Below, piece by piece: positions 37,433 through 45,457 of a DNA stretch of 64,000 bases. Made by a program: the position numbers and the translations under genes. Origin of the DNA: Pectobacterium polaris (lineage in GTDB: Bacteria; Pseudomonadota; Gammaproteobacteria; Enterobacterales; Enterobacteriaceae); contig NZ_CP017481.1 in the NCBI RefSeq assembly GCF_002307355.1, positions 1,984,001-2,048,000 of the forward strand. The letters run 5' to 3'. The notes beneath the pieces were generated by a model. The model made no database searches, had not been told where the DNA came from, and worked only from the letters and a program-made list of their open reading frames with translations. Positions within the stretch are counted from its first letter, which is position 1, and every line of letters begins with the position of its first letter.

Positions 37433-37710
37433 TTTATTGACTCGATGCTAATATTTTTATCTTTCTTCGCTATCGTTCAAAATACCTAACGGAATAGGTA
37501 AAAACATTATTAAAAACACCGATAATGAGCTTCAATTCAGTTCTACTAGTATTTGAGAAGTTTCTATCAATTTTCTTTAAATAAACCTGATTTTAATATT
37601 GACCCTGATACACTAAGGCAAAGGGGTTTTTGATAAAATACTTATTTCGCAAGCAAATTATGAAGGTTTTATCTGCATCACATCAGATAATAAAATAATC
37701 GAATTATCCT
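37425..37710 (+). pseudogene. decayed PIN-domain (VapC-type) toxin
   Basis: No open frame exists here, but translating across breaks recovers a PIN toxin. MNNLL comes from the overlapping ATG at 37425. From about 37525, ELQFSSTSI-stop-EVSINF aligns with the VapC block SSxSIWEVAIK, with TGG to TGA. In another frame from about 37581, KPDFNIDPDTLRQRGF aligns with the PDF.VDP..LR segment. From about 37630, FDKILISQANYEGFICITSD aligns with the DPFDRLLIAQA.EG..L.TSD active-site region. At least one nonsense change, frame changes and a deletion are present. The alignment is by eye from family memory. Confidence 0.75.
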
Positions 37711-37796
37711 CTACGTTTGTATCAATTACACCTAATCGATAATGTCATATTGGTGAGCTTGCTGCTGTTGCATAAACGATTGGAGCCTGTTTTGTC

Positions 37797-37835
37797 GTTT
37801 CTGGTTTTCTATTTTGCCGACTCACATTTTGGCAG
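37797..37835 (+). repeat. left copy of a 39-bp imperfect direct repeat
   Basis: GTTTCTGGTTTTCTATTTTG followed by CCGACTCACATTTTGGCAG matches the copy at 43384-43421 at about 30 of 39 positions, with its last 19 bases nearly identical (one difference). The two copies bracket the KTSC/HerA/SIR2/integrase-remnant block. Confidence 0.6.
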
Positions 37836-38047
37836 GAACTCTAGTACATTACTGGGTCAGGATTTCCGTGCTCGACTACGTCGTAAAGCGGATCTTGTAT
37901 CTTTCAGAGTGGTAAATATACAGGCAATAGGGCGCTAAGGATCGGCATTCCTCAATCTTCGCTGATTCTCATCGCCGCTGGCATCACTACAGCTTTTTTG
38001 TGTCCACATTATGCCATTTGAAAGTTTTTCTTTTTGGCAAGTCTGTT

Positions 38048-38183
38048 TGCAAAGCATAGCGTATGCATAGGTGTATGAAACTGCATGCAAAGCTATGCGC
38101 TTATAGGATCCCCCAAGCCATATGAGGCACTGTTCTGGGGCTTTATGCACCGGTATGAAAAGCGATGCATAAAGCATGCAGGC
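38048..38183. repeat. cluster of short imperfect repeats rich in AAGC and ATGC
   Basis: TGCAAAGCATAGCG (38048) and TGCAAAGCTATGCG (38086) are near copies. GTATGAAA occurs at 38073 and 38153, each followed by GCATGC- or GATGCAT-type and AAAGC elements. A CCCCCAAGCC/GGGGCTT dyad lies between. The block is non-coding, 33 bases past the KTSC gene. It may include a terminator or an old protein-binding or attachment region. Confidence 0.45.
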
Positions 38184-38215
38184 GAGGGGGATAGTATTGC
38201 GTAAGAGCTCTGATA

Positions 38216-38425
38216 TTAAATTTTTTGCGTAGGATAGCTGTTTCTAATATTATGGCTAAAATAAGAACCAACAGAGCCTGCATTTAACAAATCAGTATAA
38301 ATATTTTCTGGAACACTATAATACTGATAGATTCCTCCATTATTAAACTCTATTTCAAGAGTTAAAGAATCACTATCATAGCCAACTGATGCTATATTTG
38401 AAGAGCTAACAGCTATTCTTTCCAT
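38216..38425 (-). CDS. KTSC-domain protein
   Basis: The 69-residue protein is almost entirely one KTSC domain (SSNIASVGYDSDSLTLEIEF, then NNGGIYQYYSVPENIYTDLL and GSYFSHNIRNSYPT). The domain is known from the C-terminus of some lysyl-tRNA synthetases and from phage and stand-alone proteins; its function is not settled. It begins 1 base after the HerA stop on the same strand, so it is very likely co-transcribed with the SIR2-HerA cassette. Confidence 0.85.
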   Translation of the reverse strand: MERIAVSSSNIASVGYDSDSLTLEIEFNNGGIYQYYSVPENIYTDLLNAGSVGSYFSHNIRNSYPTQKI

Positions 38426-38426
38426 T

Positions 38427-40214
38427 TCACTTATCCTCTTTTATTGGTTTACTTAAACGCCATGCTTCTATTAACTTGGAGTAATCTCTATCGGGGTCTC
38501 TAGGTTTAGCCCAAGCTTTACTAACTTCAGGGTCTTGACTATCTGGATAGAATCCTTGAGGTGGTAGTTTAAACTTGCACCTTGAGGGGAGCTTAACAGC
38601 TTCTCCAATAATAATTGCTTCTCCTGTTCTTAGGATAGGCAATGAATCGATTAGCGAACTGAGTCCATCTGACATAGCTGCTTTGACTTTAGAGCGATCA
38701 TTTGCATTCGTCAGTCTCAGTGCAAAGAGAGTCCCACATTGAGATAAAATGGTATCATCAATTTCAGATGGTCTTTGGCTGATAATCATAAGACCTACAC
38801 CAAATTTCCTGCCTTCTTTAGCTATTCGTTGAACTAAATTATTAGTTAAACCATCATCTCTGCTAGAAAGATATCTATGAGCTTCTTCTAGAACGAATAA
38901 AACAGGGTTTTTCTTTAGTCCTGATTTTAAATTTCTACCCCATAGAGAGGCTTCAAATATAATGCTCATTATTGAACTCAGGAGCATATCTAATTGAGTA
39001 GATGGCATACCGGATAAATCTAGTATAGAAATAGGTTTGTCATGATTCAACCATTCACTTAGAAGGTCATCTAAGTCTTTTTCTATCACTCCGTTTTCAT
39101 CAGGAGTGTAGCTCTCAGGTGAAAGAAAAAAAGAATACTGACTATCAAGTAATCTCGATTTCATTAAATTTAATTGTTTTGTTAATACATTGTTTCCTTT
39201 CTTGAAGGGCGGTGTACTAGATGTTCCAGGAGGTCTAAATTTAGGAGGGGTTAGTGATTTAGCATCACCAGAAATTTCATCTTTGAAAGCAGGAGTTGTG
39301 AAGTCTTTTTCTAAATATGTTGCTGTATCATCAAATATAGAGCTATACCATAATTTTTTAAGGTCGAATGGTAGTGGAGTAAATGAAGTTACTTTGCTTT
39401 CATCAATGTAATTTATTTTGTTTTCACTGATTGATTTCTTTTTCTCTTCAGTTATGAACTCAATCATAGAATTTTTGCTTAGTTCGTTAATATTTCCGCA
39501 AAGAAAATCAATCAATTTATCCGTAGGAAGAGCCCAATAGGGAATATTTAGTTTACTCTCATCTTGAGATGGGTCAACAGAGAAAACTTTAGCTATATCT
39601 TTGAGGGCTGTTGAATACTCGCCATGTATATCAACTAATAGGATTCTTGAAGAACTTTCTTCCTTATCACTAAATATACAAATTGAGCGAAGCAAGCCAG
39701 ATACGCTGGTTGATTTTCCCGATCCTGTAGAGCCTACGATTGCAGAATGCCTTGTTACTAATTTATCAATATCTAAATTAACATCTATGCTTTCTGAACT
39801 AGCTAATTTTCCGACATTGATCAGATTTTCACTTTCTGAACCATATACAAGTTTCAAATCTGAATCCAGTACCATGTGAACATCATCACCAACTGATGGA
39901 TATTGACTTATTCCTCTATCGAAAAATCCACAAGAACTTTCACCGATGAGTTCAACAATCATAACTCTGTTATCGGAGGACACGTTATCGTCTTTATCAA
40001 TGATTGAGCTTTCATTACTTGAGGCAACTACACCATAAAGATCATTATAACCTTGTGGTATCCTAACAAAACTTCCAACTTGTCCTACTTTATGAGTCCT
40101 ACCTTCAACAACAAGTAAACCTGAAATTACTTTCGGCGAAAGTTTAATTGTGACGGAAGAACTAGATATTGAAGATATGATTCCAATAGAGGTCGATTTC
40201 AATTTATTGTTCAT
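38427..40214 (-). CDS. HerA-like ATPase of a SIR2-HerA defence system
   Basis: I set the start at the ATG at 40214 (595 residues), preceded by GAGGTTG and overlapping the SIR2 stop by 11 bases; the open frame to 40277 is less likely. An N-terminal HAS-barrel-like region (VGQVGSFVRIPQGYNDLYGV) precedes Walker A GSTGSGKST (residues 161-169), Walker B LFVLEEAH (439-446) and the HerA/FtsK core (RIAKEGRKFGVGLMIISQRP). HerA hexamers translocate on DNA. Paired with SIR2 they form the described anti-phage NADase system. AT-rich, and lies in the ssrA-linked island. Confidence 0.9.
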   Translation of the reverse strand: MNNKLKSTSIGIISSISSSSVTIKLSPKVISGLLVVEGRTHKVGQVGSFVRIPQGYNDLYGVVASSNESSIIDKDDNVSSDNRVMIVELIGESSCGFFDRGISQYPSVGDDVHMVLDSDLKLVYGSESENLINVGKLASSESIDVNLDIDKLVTRHSAIVGSTGSGKSTSVSGLLRSICIFSDKEESSSRILLVDIHGEYSTALKDIAKVFSVDPSQDESKLNIPYWALPTDKLIDFLCGNINELSKNSMIEFITEEKKKSISENKINYIDESKVTSFTPLPFDLKKLWYSSIFDDTATYLEKDFTTPAFKDEISGDAKSLTPPKFRPPGTSSTPPFKKGNNVLTKQLNLMKSRLLDSQYSFFLSPESYTPDENGVIEKDLDDLLSEWLNHDKPISILDLSGMPSTQLDMLLSSIMSIIFEASLWGRNLKSGLKKNPVLFVLEEAHRYLSSRDDGLTNNLVQRIAKEGRKFGVGLMIISQRPSEIDDTILSQCGTLFALRLTNANDRSKVKAAMSDGLSSLIDSLPILRTGEAIIIGEAVKLPSRCKFKLPPQGFYPDSQDPEVSKAWAKPRDPDRDYSKLIEAWRLSKPIKEDK

Positions 40215-41391
40215 TTTTTTCAACCTCAAGAGGTAATTCATGCGGCTCTGATGAAGTTGCAACCTCACCACCAGCAATCGCTAGAAATCTTGCTAGTAAT
40301 TTAAAATCACCTAAAGTAAATTCTTTATCTTCGTTTAAATACTCTTTTCGAACTAACTCCCAATTTTTACTTGGAAGTTCTCCAGTTTTCCAAATTGCAT
40401 TAATTGTGTTTATAACTGCACCATCTTTGCAGTAAATGCTAAGGTTAGGATTTCTTTTGGCTAAATCGACGGCGTACGATTCTTCTTCTAATTTTTTGTA
40501 TTGAAAAGCTATTACTGCACTTGTTGGATTCGCCGATAAGCATTCGCTAATTTTTGATGAAATGTGTGCATCTGCAAAAGAAAAACCGGTTGTAATTAGT
40601 AAGGAGTCAGGTTCCATCAAAAAATTTTTTAAACGCTCAAATAATGCAGAAAAGGGAGCTGCTTGTGTTTGAGAATATTTTATATGCGAAGGATAAACCA
40701 TATTAGATACTTCACATTCGGGGAGCCTTGTTACCTGTCCATTATCTCGCATCATCCAACCTATTGAACCATGTAACTTCCATAGCCTTACCCATCTAGG
40801 AGGTAGATCATTTGTTGAAATACTGGCAGGATCAAAAAAAGCGAATCTTGAACCAGTAAACCCATCAAAGAAAGGTGTTTGAGAACGTTCTAATGCATCC
40901 TCACATAATAAATCGTAATTTGTGGTGAATATCTCCACACCGTGACTTCGGTTAATTCCATTTACCCAAGAAATTAACTCGCTGTACGGATTATCCTTTT
41001 CTGGTAAAGATTTGCTAACTACATCTTTTATTTTAGAGCAAATGGCTAATTCTAGTTCTCTATATTTATTGGCATTTGCACCATGAACTTCATGGTCTCC
41101 AATGATGTCAGCTAATGTCCTCACATCAGATAATATTTTTTCTAAGTTATTTTTTATATTACCTTCAAGATTTTCAAATATTTTAAGAAGATCATCACTC
41201 AAAGATTTTTTAACATGGCTAGTAAGTCCATCAATGTTTGGGATTAATGGTTCATAATCACCATTATGCCCTACATTAATGCTCACTGGGGCGCCAGCTC
41301 CAATTAATATTCCTATTTTTTTTCTTCCATTTGTTACTATTTGTCTAAAATCAAACATATACGTATCGGGGTTGTGAATAGATGCAATCAT
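40204..41391 (-). CDS. SIR2-like NADase of a SIR2-HerA defence system
   Basis: The chosen start is the ATG at 41391 (395 residues); a TTG at 41412, inside the integrase remnant, is possible. Neither has a strong ribosome site. SIR2 features are intact: NAD-binding ILIGAGAPVS (GAG at 31-33), FTTNYD with Asn158, WKLHGSIGW with catalytic His207, and TTGFSFADAHISS. Defence-type SIR2 domains cleave NAD+ to stop infection. It lies upstream of and overlaps herA. Confidence 0.9.
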   Translation of the reverse strand: MIASIHNPDTYMFDFRQIVTNGRKKIGILIGAGAPVSINVGHNGDYEPLIPNIDGLTSHVKKSLSDDLLKIFENLEGNIKNNLEKILSDVRTLADIIGDHEVHGANANKYRELELAICSKIKDVVSKSLPEKDNPYSELISWVNGINRSHGVEIFTTNYDLLCEDALERSQTPFFDGFTGSRFAFFDPASISTNDLPPRWVRLWKLHGSIGWMMRDNGQVTRLPECEVSNMVYPSHIKYSQTQAAPFSALFERLKNFLMEPDSLLITTGFSFADAHISSKISECLSANPTSAVIAFQYKKLEEESYAVDLAKRNPNLSIYCKDGAVINTINAIWKTGELPSKNWELVRKEYLNEDKEFTLGDFKLLARFLAIAGGEVATSSEPHELPLEVEKNEQ

Positions 41392-41408
41392 AGATTTTCC
41401 ATTAATTT

Positions 41409-41645
41409 TCAATTAAAGGTACGAGACATATAATTTTCCAACCAACCCATAAAATAGATCCGTTGCGTAAGATAAAGTGAGCGATTATATACTCTACGGA
41501 CATCATTTTTTTCTGAGTGAACCAAGGCGGAAACTATGAATGACATCAGGGTTTAATCTAGCTTCATTCATGGCAACGCTGGTTATTGAGCGTAGACCAT
41601 GTTTCCCCAGCTTTCCACTATAAAGGTGTATTTGCGTTTTAGTTG
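41409..41645 (-). pseudogene. C-terminal remnant of a P4-type tyrosine recombinase (integrase)
   Basis: The minus strand reads GKLGKHGLRSITSVAMNEA, then RLNPDVIHSF; after a one-base shift at an A7 run (41516-41522) it continues KNDVRRVYNRSLYLTQRIYF, then MGWLENYM and a stop. This is the conserved end of P4-like integrases (HG.RS.AS..NE, the LAH..KN.VRRAYNR block with the catalytic Tyr, then a W-rich tail). The N-terminal two thirds are gone. The remnant points the same way as ssrA and ends next to the SIR2 start. Confidence 0.85.
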
Positions 41646-41728
41646 TTCATAGACTTTTTCTAGGAAGGTGAAAGGTGAGAAGAGCATGTTTATGGTTTTC
41701 ACCGAGCAGGTCGGCGTTAGCAGCCTTT

Positions 41729-41861
41729 ATACCAATACTCTCTGGATTCAGGCGAACATTGTCAGACCGATACGGACACAAAAAACCATAGGGTTTGTGC
41801 TGTGCGAGCTTTCTGGATTTCACCCGACGTACCCGGATCATAATGGCTGGGGGAATCTGAA
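41729..41861. repeat. degenerate duplicate of the ssrA 3' end and its flank
   Basis: It begins TATACCAATACTCTCTGGAT and matches 43491-43548 at about 86 percent over 58 bases (up to CGGACACAAAAAA). It then continues as a diverged copy of the ssrA terminator (AGGGTTTGTGC, TGTGCGAGCTTT) and ends with GCTGGGGGAATCTGAA, matching the ssrA 3' end GCTGGGGGGATTTGAA. This is what a decayed attachment site of an ssrA-targeting element would look like, and it lies beside the integrase remnant. Confidence 0.75.
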
Positions 41862-41974
41862 TATTCAACGTAACGTGATGATATTTATGTTTTAAGTGTA
41901 AATTCAGACTTTATTCATAGGCCTAAACGTGAGCCTACGAAAAGTGACGATGAGTATGTGAGATAAAAATGAGG

Positions 41975-42151
41975 TCAATTTTCACTCAATTCTTTACGCC
42001 TTTTGATCGCAGAGAGTAATGCTGGTGAAATTGGCACTTCGGATAGTAGGGTAGTTGCGAATTGATGTTGTTCTTCAATCTCTAGCTTAAGCAACATTGC
42101 CTCTTCGTTTTTTGGCGAACGCTTTTCTTCACATTTTAATTTATAACTCAT
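41975..42151 (-). pseudogene. probable truncated toxin frame after the antitoxin
   Basis: The 58-codon frame starts at an ATG that overlaps the antitoxin stop (ATGAGTTATAA), the usual arrangement of RelE/StbE-type toxins. Only the first residues (MSYKLK) resemble such toxins. The rest (EEQHQFATTLLSEVPISPAL and a basic tail) has no RelE features. It may be a toxin start fused to unrelated sequence by deletion, or a small unrelated gene. Confidence 0.4.
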
Positions 42152-42392
42152 CCAGATCGACCCTAACGCGTTTCCCTTTCATCCGGGAACGGGCGATTTT
42201 GGCAAGTTCGATATCTTCCTGATAGTCAGCCAGCGCTTCCCATGTTTCTGGGGAAACATAGTAGCCAGAGATGCGGCCATTGGTTAACACAGCTACAGGC
42301 TCGCCGTTAGCTTCTTTCAGCGCGGCATTGGGCGATTTTTTAAAGTCGCTGATACTCACGGCTGCATTGGCAAGGATTGGTTGTACGGACAT
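42141..42392 (-). CDS. Phd/YefM (StbD-like) antitoxin
   Basis: The 83-residue protein has a clear Phd/YefM-type fold (ANAAVSISDFKKSPNAALKE, then EPVAVLTNGRISGYYVSPET) and a helical toxin-binding tail (DIELAKIARSRMKGK). StbD-like antitoxins normally precede a RelE-family StbE toxin, but only a short, mostly unrelated frame follows here. A second antitoxin without an intact toxin in the same island. Confidence 0.88.
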   Translation of the reverse strand: MSVQPILANAAVSISDFKKSPNAALKEANGEPVAVLTNGRISGYYVSPETWEALADYQEDIELAKIARSRMKGKRVRVDLDEL

Positions 42393-42521
42393 AATCAGCC
42401 TCTTTTAAGTATGATATTTGATACTGAATTTAGCACTCAATCAAGAAAGCAGCACAATCACGGTATAAATGTGACACCAAATAAAATAATATTGAAAATA
42501 CATTAAAAACAGGGAGGTTTA

Positions 42522-42992
42522 ATGGATACTACTGAGGAACTCAATAATACATATTATTATCATGGGCATGGAAATTTAACTGCTGGTGAGTTATTTAACC
42601 TGATCTTTCTTGAAAATTTTTCTTCTCGCACCGGTTTAGAGATTACAGCGGCGGTGCTGATCCTCTCAGGGCAACCCTATCTGAAGGTATCAGGGAAACT
42701 ATCCGCCGCCACTGCGACGCCCGGAACCAGTGTTGCTTCCAGAGTATCACGAGCTTTGCTAAGAGATTTACGCTTCCCTTATGGGTTAAGGCCGCTCACG
42801 CCTATGGGAAAAAACCTCGCGACATTGAAGATGGTTCCTACGAATAAGATTGCCTCTTTTGTTGGTCGTTATATTCCATGGATAGGCTACGTCCAATTGA
42901 TAGCTATAATGCAATCGGTAGCAAGGGACACCCGTCGACAGTATAACCTGATCGCTAGGCCAAAAGACCGTATTGAATGGACGTATTTCTGA
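42522..42992 (+). CDS. STM2901-like protein
   Basis: The 156-residue protein is preceded by GGGAGG. The pattern (TYYYHGHGNLTAGELFNLIF, AAVLILSGQPYL, ASRVSRALLRDLRFPYG, ASFVGRYIPWIGYVQLI, ending near IARPKDRIEW) matches, from memory, a small family seen in Salmonella and other enterobacteria next to DUF1493 genes. One or two hydrophobic segments suggest membrane contact. Function unknown. It overlaps the DUF1493 gene by one base. Confidence 0.7.
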   Translation: MDTTEELNNTYYYHGHGNLTAGELFNLIFLENFSSRTGLEITAAVLILSGQPYLKVSGKLSAATATPGTSVASRVSRALLRDLRFPYGLRPLTPMGKNLATLKMVPTNKIASFVGRYIPWIGYVQLIAIMQSVARDTRRQYNLIARPKDRIEWTYF

Positions 42993-43321
42993 TGAGCAAA
43001 AGAGATATCGAAAATGAGGTTATTCAATACCTCATGGAACGTTACCCGATTAGGAAACATTGGTTTAAATCCGGTATTAGGCAAGTCACTAAAGACTGGA
43101 CGTTACAGGATGATTACCAGTTTCTGCCGGAAGATGCTCACGATTTTCTTCTCGATGTATTCGGACATTTTAATATTGATTATTCAAACTTCGAAGGAAG
43201 AAATTATTTTGAATATGAGTATCCAATCTGGCAAAAGAAACCACTATCGAAAGCGTTACAACCGCTCACTGTCGGGATGATTATTGAGTCAGCTAAAGCA
43301 GGGAAATGGTTATACGATTAG
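42992..43321 (+). CDS. DUF1493 family protein
   Basis: I choose the ATG at 42992 in a TGATG overlap (109 residues); an in-frame ATG at 42977 is also possible. The DUF1493 core is evident (TLQDDYQFLPEDAHDFLLDV, then FNIDYSNFEGRNYFEYEYP), with an acyl-carrier-like helical layout (DDxxxxPEDA). It commonly pairs with STM2901-like proteins in islands and prophages. Function unknown. Confidence 0.8.
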   Translation: MSKRDIENEVIQYLMERYPIRKHWFKSGIRQVTKDWTLQDDYQFLPEDAHDFLLDVFGHFNIDYSNFEGRNYFEYEYPIWQKKPLSKALQPLTVGMIIESAKAGKWLYD

Positions 43322-43383
43322 AGGCATCTAATTATTGATGCCGTATTGATGTGTTTGTGTGACGTAAAAAACCTGCTGGGGTA

Positions 43384-43421
43384 GTTTCTGGTGTCTACCT
43401 CACCGGCTCACATTTTGGCAG
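43384..43421 (+). repeat. right copy of the 39-bp imperfect direct repeat
   Basis: GTTTCTGGTGTCTACCTCAC followed by CGGCTCACATTTTGGCAG corresponds to 37797-37835. It lies about 200 bases left of the ssrA 3' end. Confidence 0.6.
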
Positions 43422-43490
43422 CCAGTCAGCATCTGATTCATCTTTCAGCTCAAGATTAGCCTGTATTCTCAGTTTGCGTATACCTAAACG

Positions 43491-43643
43491 TATGCCAATA
43501 ATCTCTGGATTCAGGCGAATATTGTCGGACAATGACGGACACAAAAAAGCCCGCAGGGCTTGCGCCATGCGGGCTTTTCGTACTTCATCGGACTTATCTG
43601 GTAATAACCGATGTCTAAATTGGTGGAGCTGGGGGGATTTGAA
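43491..43643. repeat. ssrA-proximal copy of the duplicated flank
   Basis: This is the intact counterpart of 41729-41861. It includes TATGCCAATAATCTCTGGAT, the ssrA terminator and the last bases of ssrA (GCTGGGGGGATTTGAA), the usual attachment core of ssrA-targeting integrases. Confidence 0.75.
43547..43580 (-). terminator. rho-independent terminator of ssrA
   Basis: On the minus strand, AGCCCGC...GCGGGC encloses a 14-base loop and is followed by TTTTTT, about 40 bases after the mature tmRNA 3' end. Confidence 0.85.
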
Positions 43644-43983
43644 CCCCCGTCCGGAACTACTCTACCGTCGGTACTACATGCTTAGTCTATCTTTACATTC
43701 GCTTGCCAGCTGCGAATAGACACGCCACTAACAAACTAGCCTGATTAGATTTAGTGCTTCAACCCCAGGCAAGGCATCCACACGATCTCTTTTGGGTTTG
43801 ACCTCTCTTGATCCCCGTCCTAAGAGCGGAGGCTAGGGAGAGAGGGCTATAAGCAGGTTATTAAGCTGCTAAAGCGTAGTTTTCGTCGTTTGCGACTATT
43901 TTTTTGCGGCTTTTTACGAGGCAAACCGCCCCTCGGCATGCACCTTGGGCTTTGCAAATCCCGTCGAATCCAGAATCAGCCCC
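43621..43983 (-). ncRNA. ssrA: transfer-messenger RNA (tmRNA)
   Basis: The 363-base RNA matches the E. coli length. The 5' end GGGGCTGATTCTGGATTCGA and the 3' end (GGTTCAAATCCCCCCAGCTC, then CACCA) form the tRNA-like part. The internal frame encodes the tag ANDENYALAA and stops at 43861. tmRNA rescues stalled ribosomes with SmpB, encoded just upstream. Its 3' end is a common integration site, as the adjoining island shows. Confidence 0.97.
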
Positions 43984-43998
43984 CAAGAAACTGTCGCC

Positions 43999-44004
43999 AG
44001 TATA
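43999..44004 (-). promoter_or_regulatory. ssrA promoter -10 element
   Basis: On the minus strand TGGTATACT is an extended -10 element (TGN plus TATACT) 15 bases before the mature 5' end. No good -35 hexamer at 17-base spacing is seen, which fits an extended -10 promoter. Confidence 0.65.
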
Positions 44005-44033
44005 CCAGAACTTACCGTTGTTAAGCCAGTGGC

Positions 44034-44516
44034 TTAGCGATTGGCGTTCTTCATGATACGGGCTTTGTCTAACTTCCATTCACGTTCTTTGATGTCATCA
44101 CGCTTGTCGTGATCTTTTTTACCTTTCGCCACGCCGATTTTGACTTTGCTCCAGGCATTTTTCCAATACATGGACAGCGCGACGACCGTGTAGCCTTCAC
44201 GACTGACGCGGCCGAACAGTGAATCTAGCTCGCGTTTGTTGAGCAGGAGTTTGCGCGTGCGTATGGGATCGCACACGACGTGTGATGAAGCCACATTCAG
44301 CGGCGTGATCGTTGCGCCAAACAGGTAAGCTTCACCGTTCATGAAGGTGACATAGCTATCGCTGAGGTTTGCTTTACCTGCGCGCAGTGATTTGACTTCC
44401 CATCCTTGCAGCGCAAGGCCAGCCTCAAATTCTTCCTCAATGGAGTATTCGTGACGGGCGCGCTTGTTCTGCGCAATGGTGGCGGAACCGGGTTTGTATG
44501 CTTTTTTCTTTGTCAT
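44034..44516 (-). CDS. smpB: SsrA-binding protein SmpB
   Basis: The 160-residue protein has the family sequence ([40 protein letters not shown], and the basic C-terminal tail [20 protein letters not shown]). It binds tmRNA and brings it to stalled ribosomes. It ends 51 bases before ssrA on the same strand. Confidence 0.98.
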   Translation of the reverse strand: MTKKKAYKPGSATIAQNKRARHEYSIEEEFEAGLALQGWEVKSLRAGKANLSDSYVTFMNGEAYLFGATITPLNVASSHVVCDPIRTRKLLLNKRELDSLFGRVSREGYTVVALSMYWKNAWSKVKIGVAKGKKDHDKRDDIKEREWKLDKARIMKNANR

Positions 44517-44671
44517 AGTGCCGTCATTATACTGGATGTCATTGGGAATGAAATCCCCGCCGTGCGTCCGTGTCGTGGTTAATGATATCGTGCGATAAGC
44601 TTCGCAGAATTTTTGTCTGTCGGGCTATCAGTGCTATTATTTTGCGCGTTTTATGAATCACGGAAAATAGT

Positions 44672-45118
44672 ATGCCAAAGATAAGTCGTTCCGCACTGGT
44701 GCCGTTCAGCGCTGAACAGATGTACAAGCTGGTGAATGATGTCGCTTCCTACTCCGCGTTTTTACCGGGCTGTACGGGGAGCCGTGTGCTCTCTTCCTCA
44801 GAAGGGGAGATGACCGCCGCAGTGGACGTTTCCAAAGCTGGTATCAGCAAGACCTTTACCACACATAATACGCTGACACACAACCAGAATATCAATATGC
44901 AACTGGTCGATGGCCCGTTCCGTCAGTTGGGTGGCGACTGGCATTTTACGCCGCTGAGCGCTGATGCCTGTAAAGTCGAGCTGCATCTGGAATTTGAATT
45001 CACCAATGCCTTGATTGAACTCGCTTTTGGCAAAGTATTCAAGGAGCTGGCAGGAAATATGGTGCAGGCTTTCACGCAGCGAGCAAAAGAGGTCTACAGT
45101 GTCCGCAATGCAGGTTGA
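44672..45118 (+). CDS. ratA: ribosome association toxin RatA
   Basis: The 148-residue START/polyketide-cyclase-like protein ([60 protein letters not shown]). E. coli RatA blocks 70S formation by binding 50S subunits; the fold is also that of COQ10, so a ubiquinone role is an alternative. Divergent from smpB; overlaps ratB. Confidence 0.93.
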   Translation: MPKISRSALVPFSAEQMYKLVNDVASYSAFLPGCTGSRVLSSSEGEMTAAVDVSKAGISKTFTTHNTLTHNQNINMQLVDGPFRQLGGDWHFTPLSADACKVELHLEFEFTNALIELAFGKVFKELAGNMVQAFTQRAKEVYSVRNAG

Positions 45119-45389
45119 TGTGGTCTACGCGTTGCCGGAACGCCAGTATCTACGCACGGTGAAGCTGGAAGAGGGCAGTACGGTTGAGCAGGCGATTGTG
45201 GCATCGGGCCTGCTGGAACTGCGCCATGATATCGATTTACAGGTGAATAAAGTCGGTATTTACAGCCGTGCAGCGAAGCTGGCCGATGTGTTGCAGGATG
45301 GTGACCGTGTGGAAATTTATCGTCCGCTGATTGCCGATCCGAAAGAACTACGTCGTCAGCGCGCAGAGCGTGCTAAGAGCAAATCCTGA
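45099..45389 (+). CDS. ratB: RnfH-like protein RatB
   Basis: I choose the GTG at 45099 because AGAGG lies 6 bases upstream, giving 96 residues; the ATG at 45108 is the alternative. The protein ([60 protein letters not shown]) is a beta-grasp RnfH/UPF0125 member. The start lies 20 bases inside ratA, so translation is coupled. Despite the name, an antitoxin function is doubtful. Confidence 0.9.
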   Translation: MSAMQVDVVYALPERQYLRTVKLEEGSTVEQAIVASGLLELRHDIDLQVNKVGIYSRAAKLADVLQDGDRVEIYRPLIADPKELRRQRAERAKSKS

Positions 45390-45457
45390 TCGATGTTATT
45401 AAGCGACACATGACGTTTTACTGAGCATCCTTATCGAAATGCCCTTACAAAAAAACA

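Noticed and set aside
37717..37938. 73-codon frame after the PIN toxin remnant
   Set aside because: TTG start without ribosome site, spans a non-coding direct repeat, no similarity recognised.
38427..41391. SIR2-HerA pair considered as a wholly new system
   Set aside because: The two-gene combination is already described as an anti-phage system; only the KTSC addition is kept as potentially new.
43474..43719. 81-codon frame with WWSWGDLNPRP
   Set aside because: Reads antisense through the tRNA-like end of ssrA; this phrase is a well-known spurious translation of such RNA genes.
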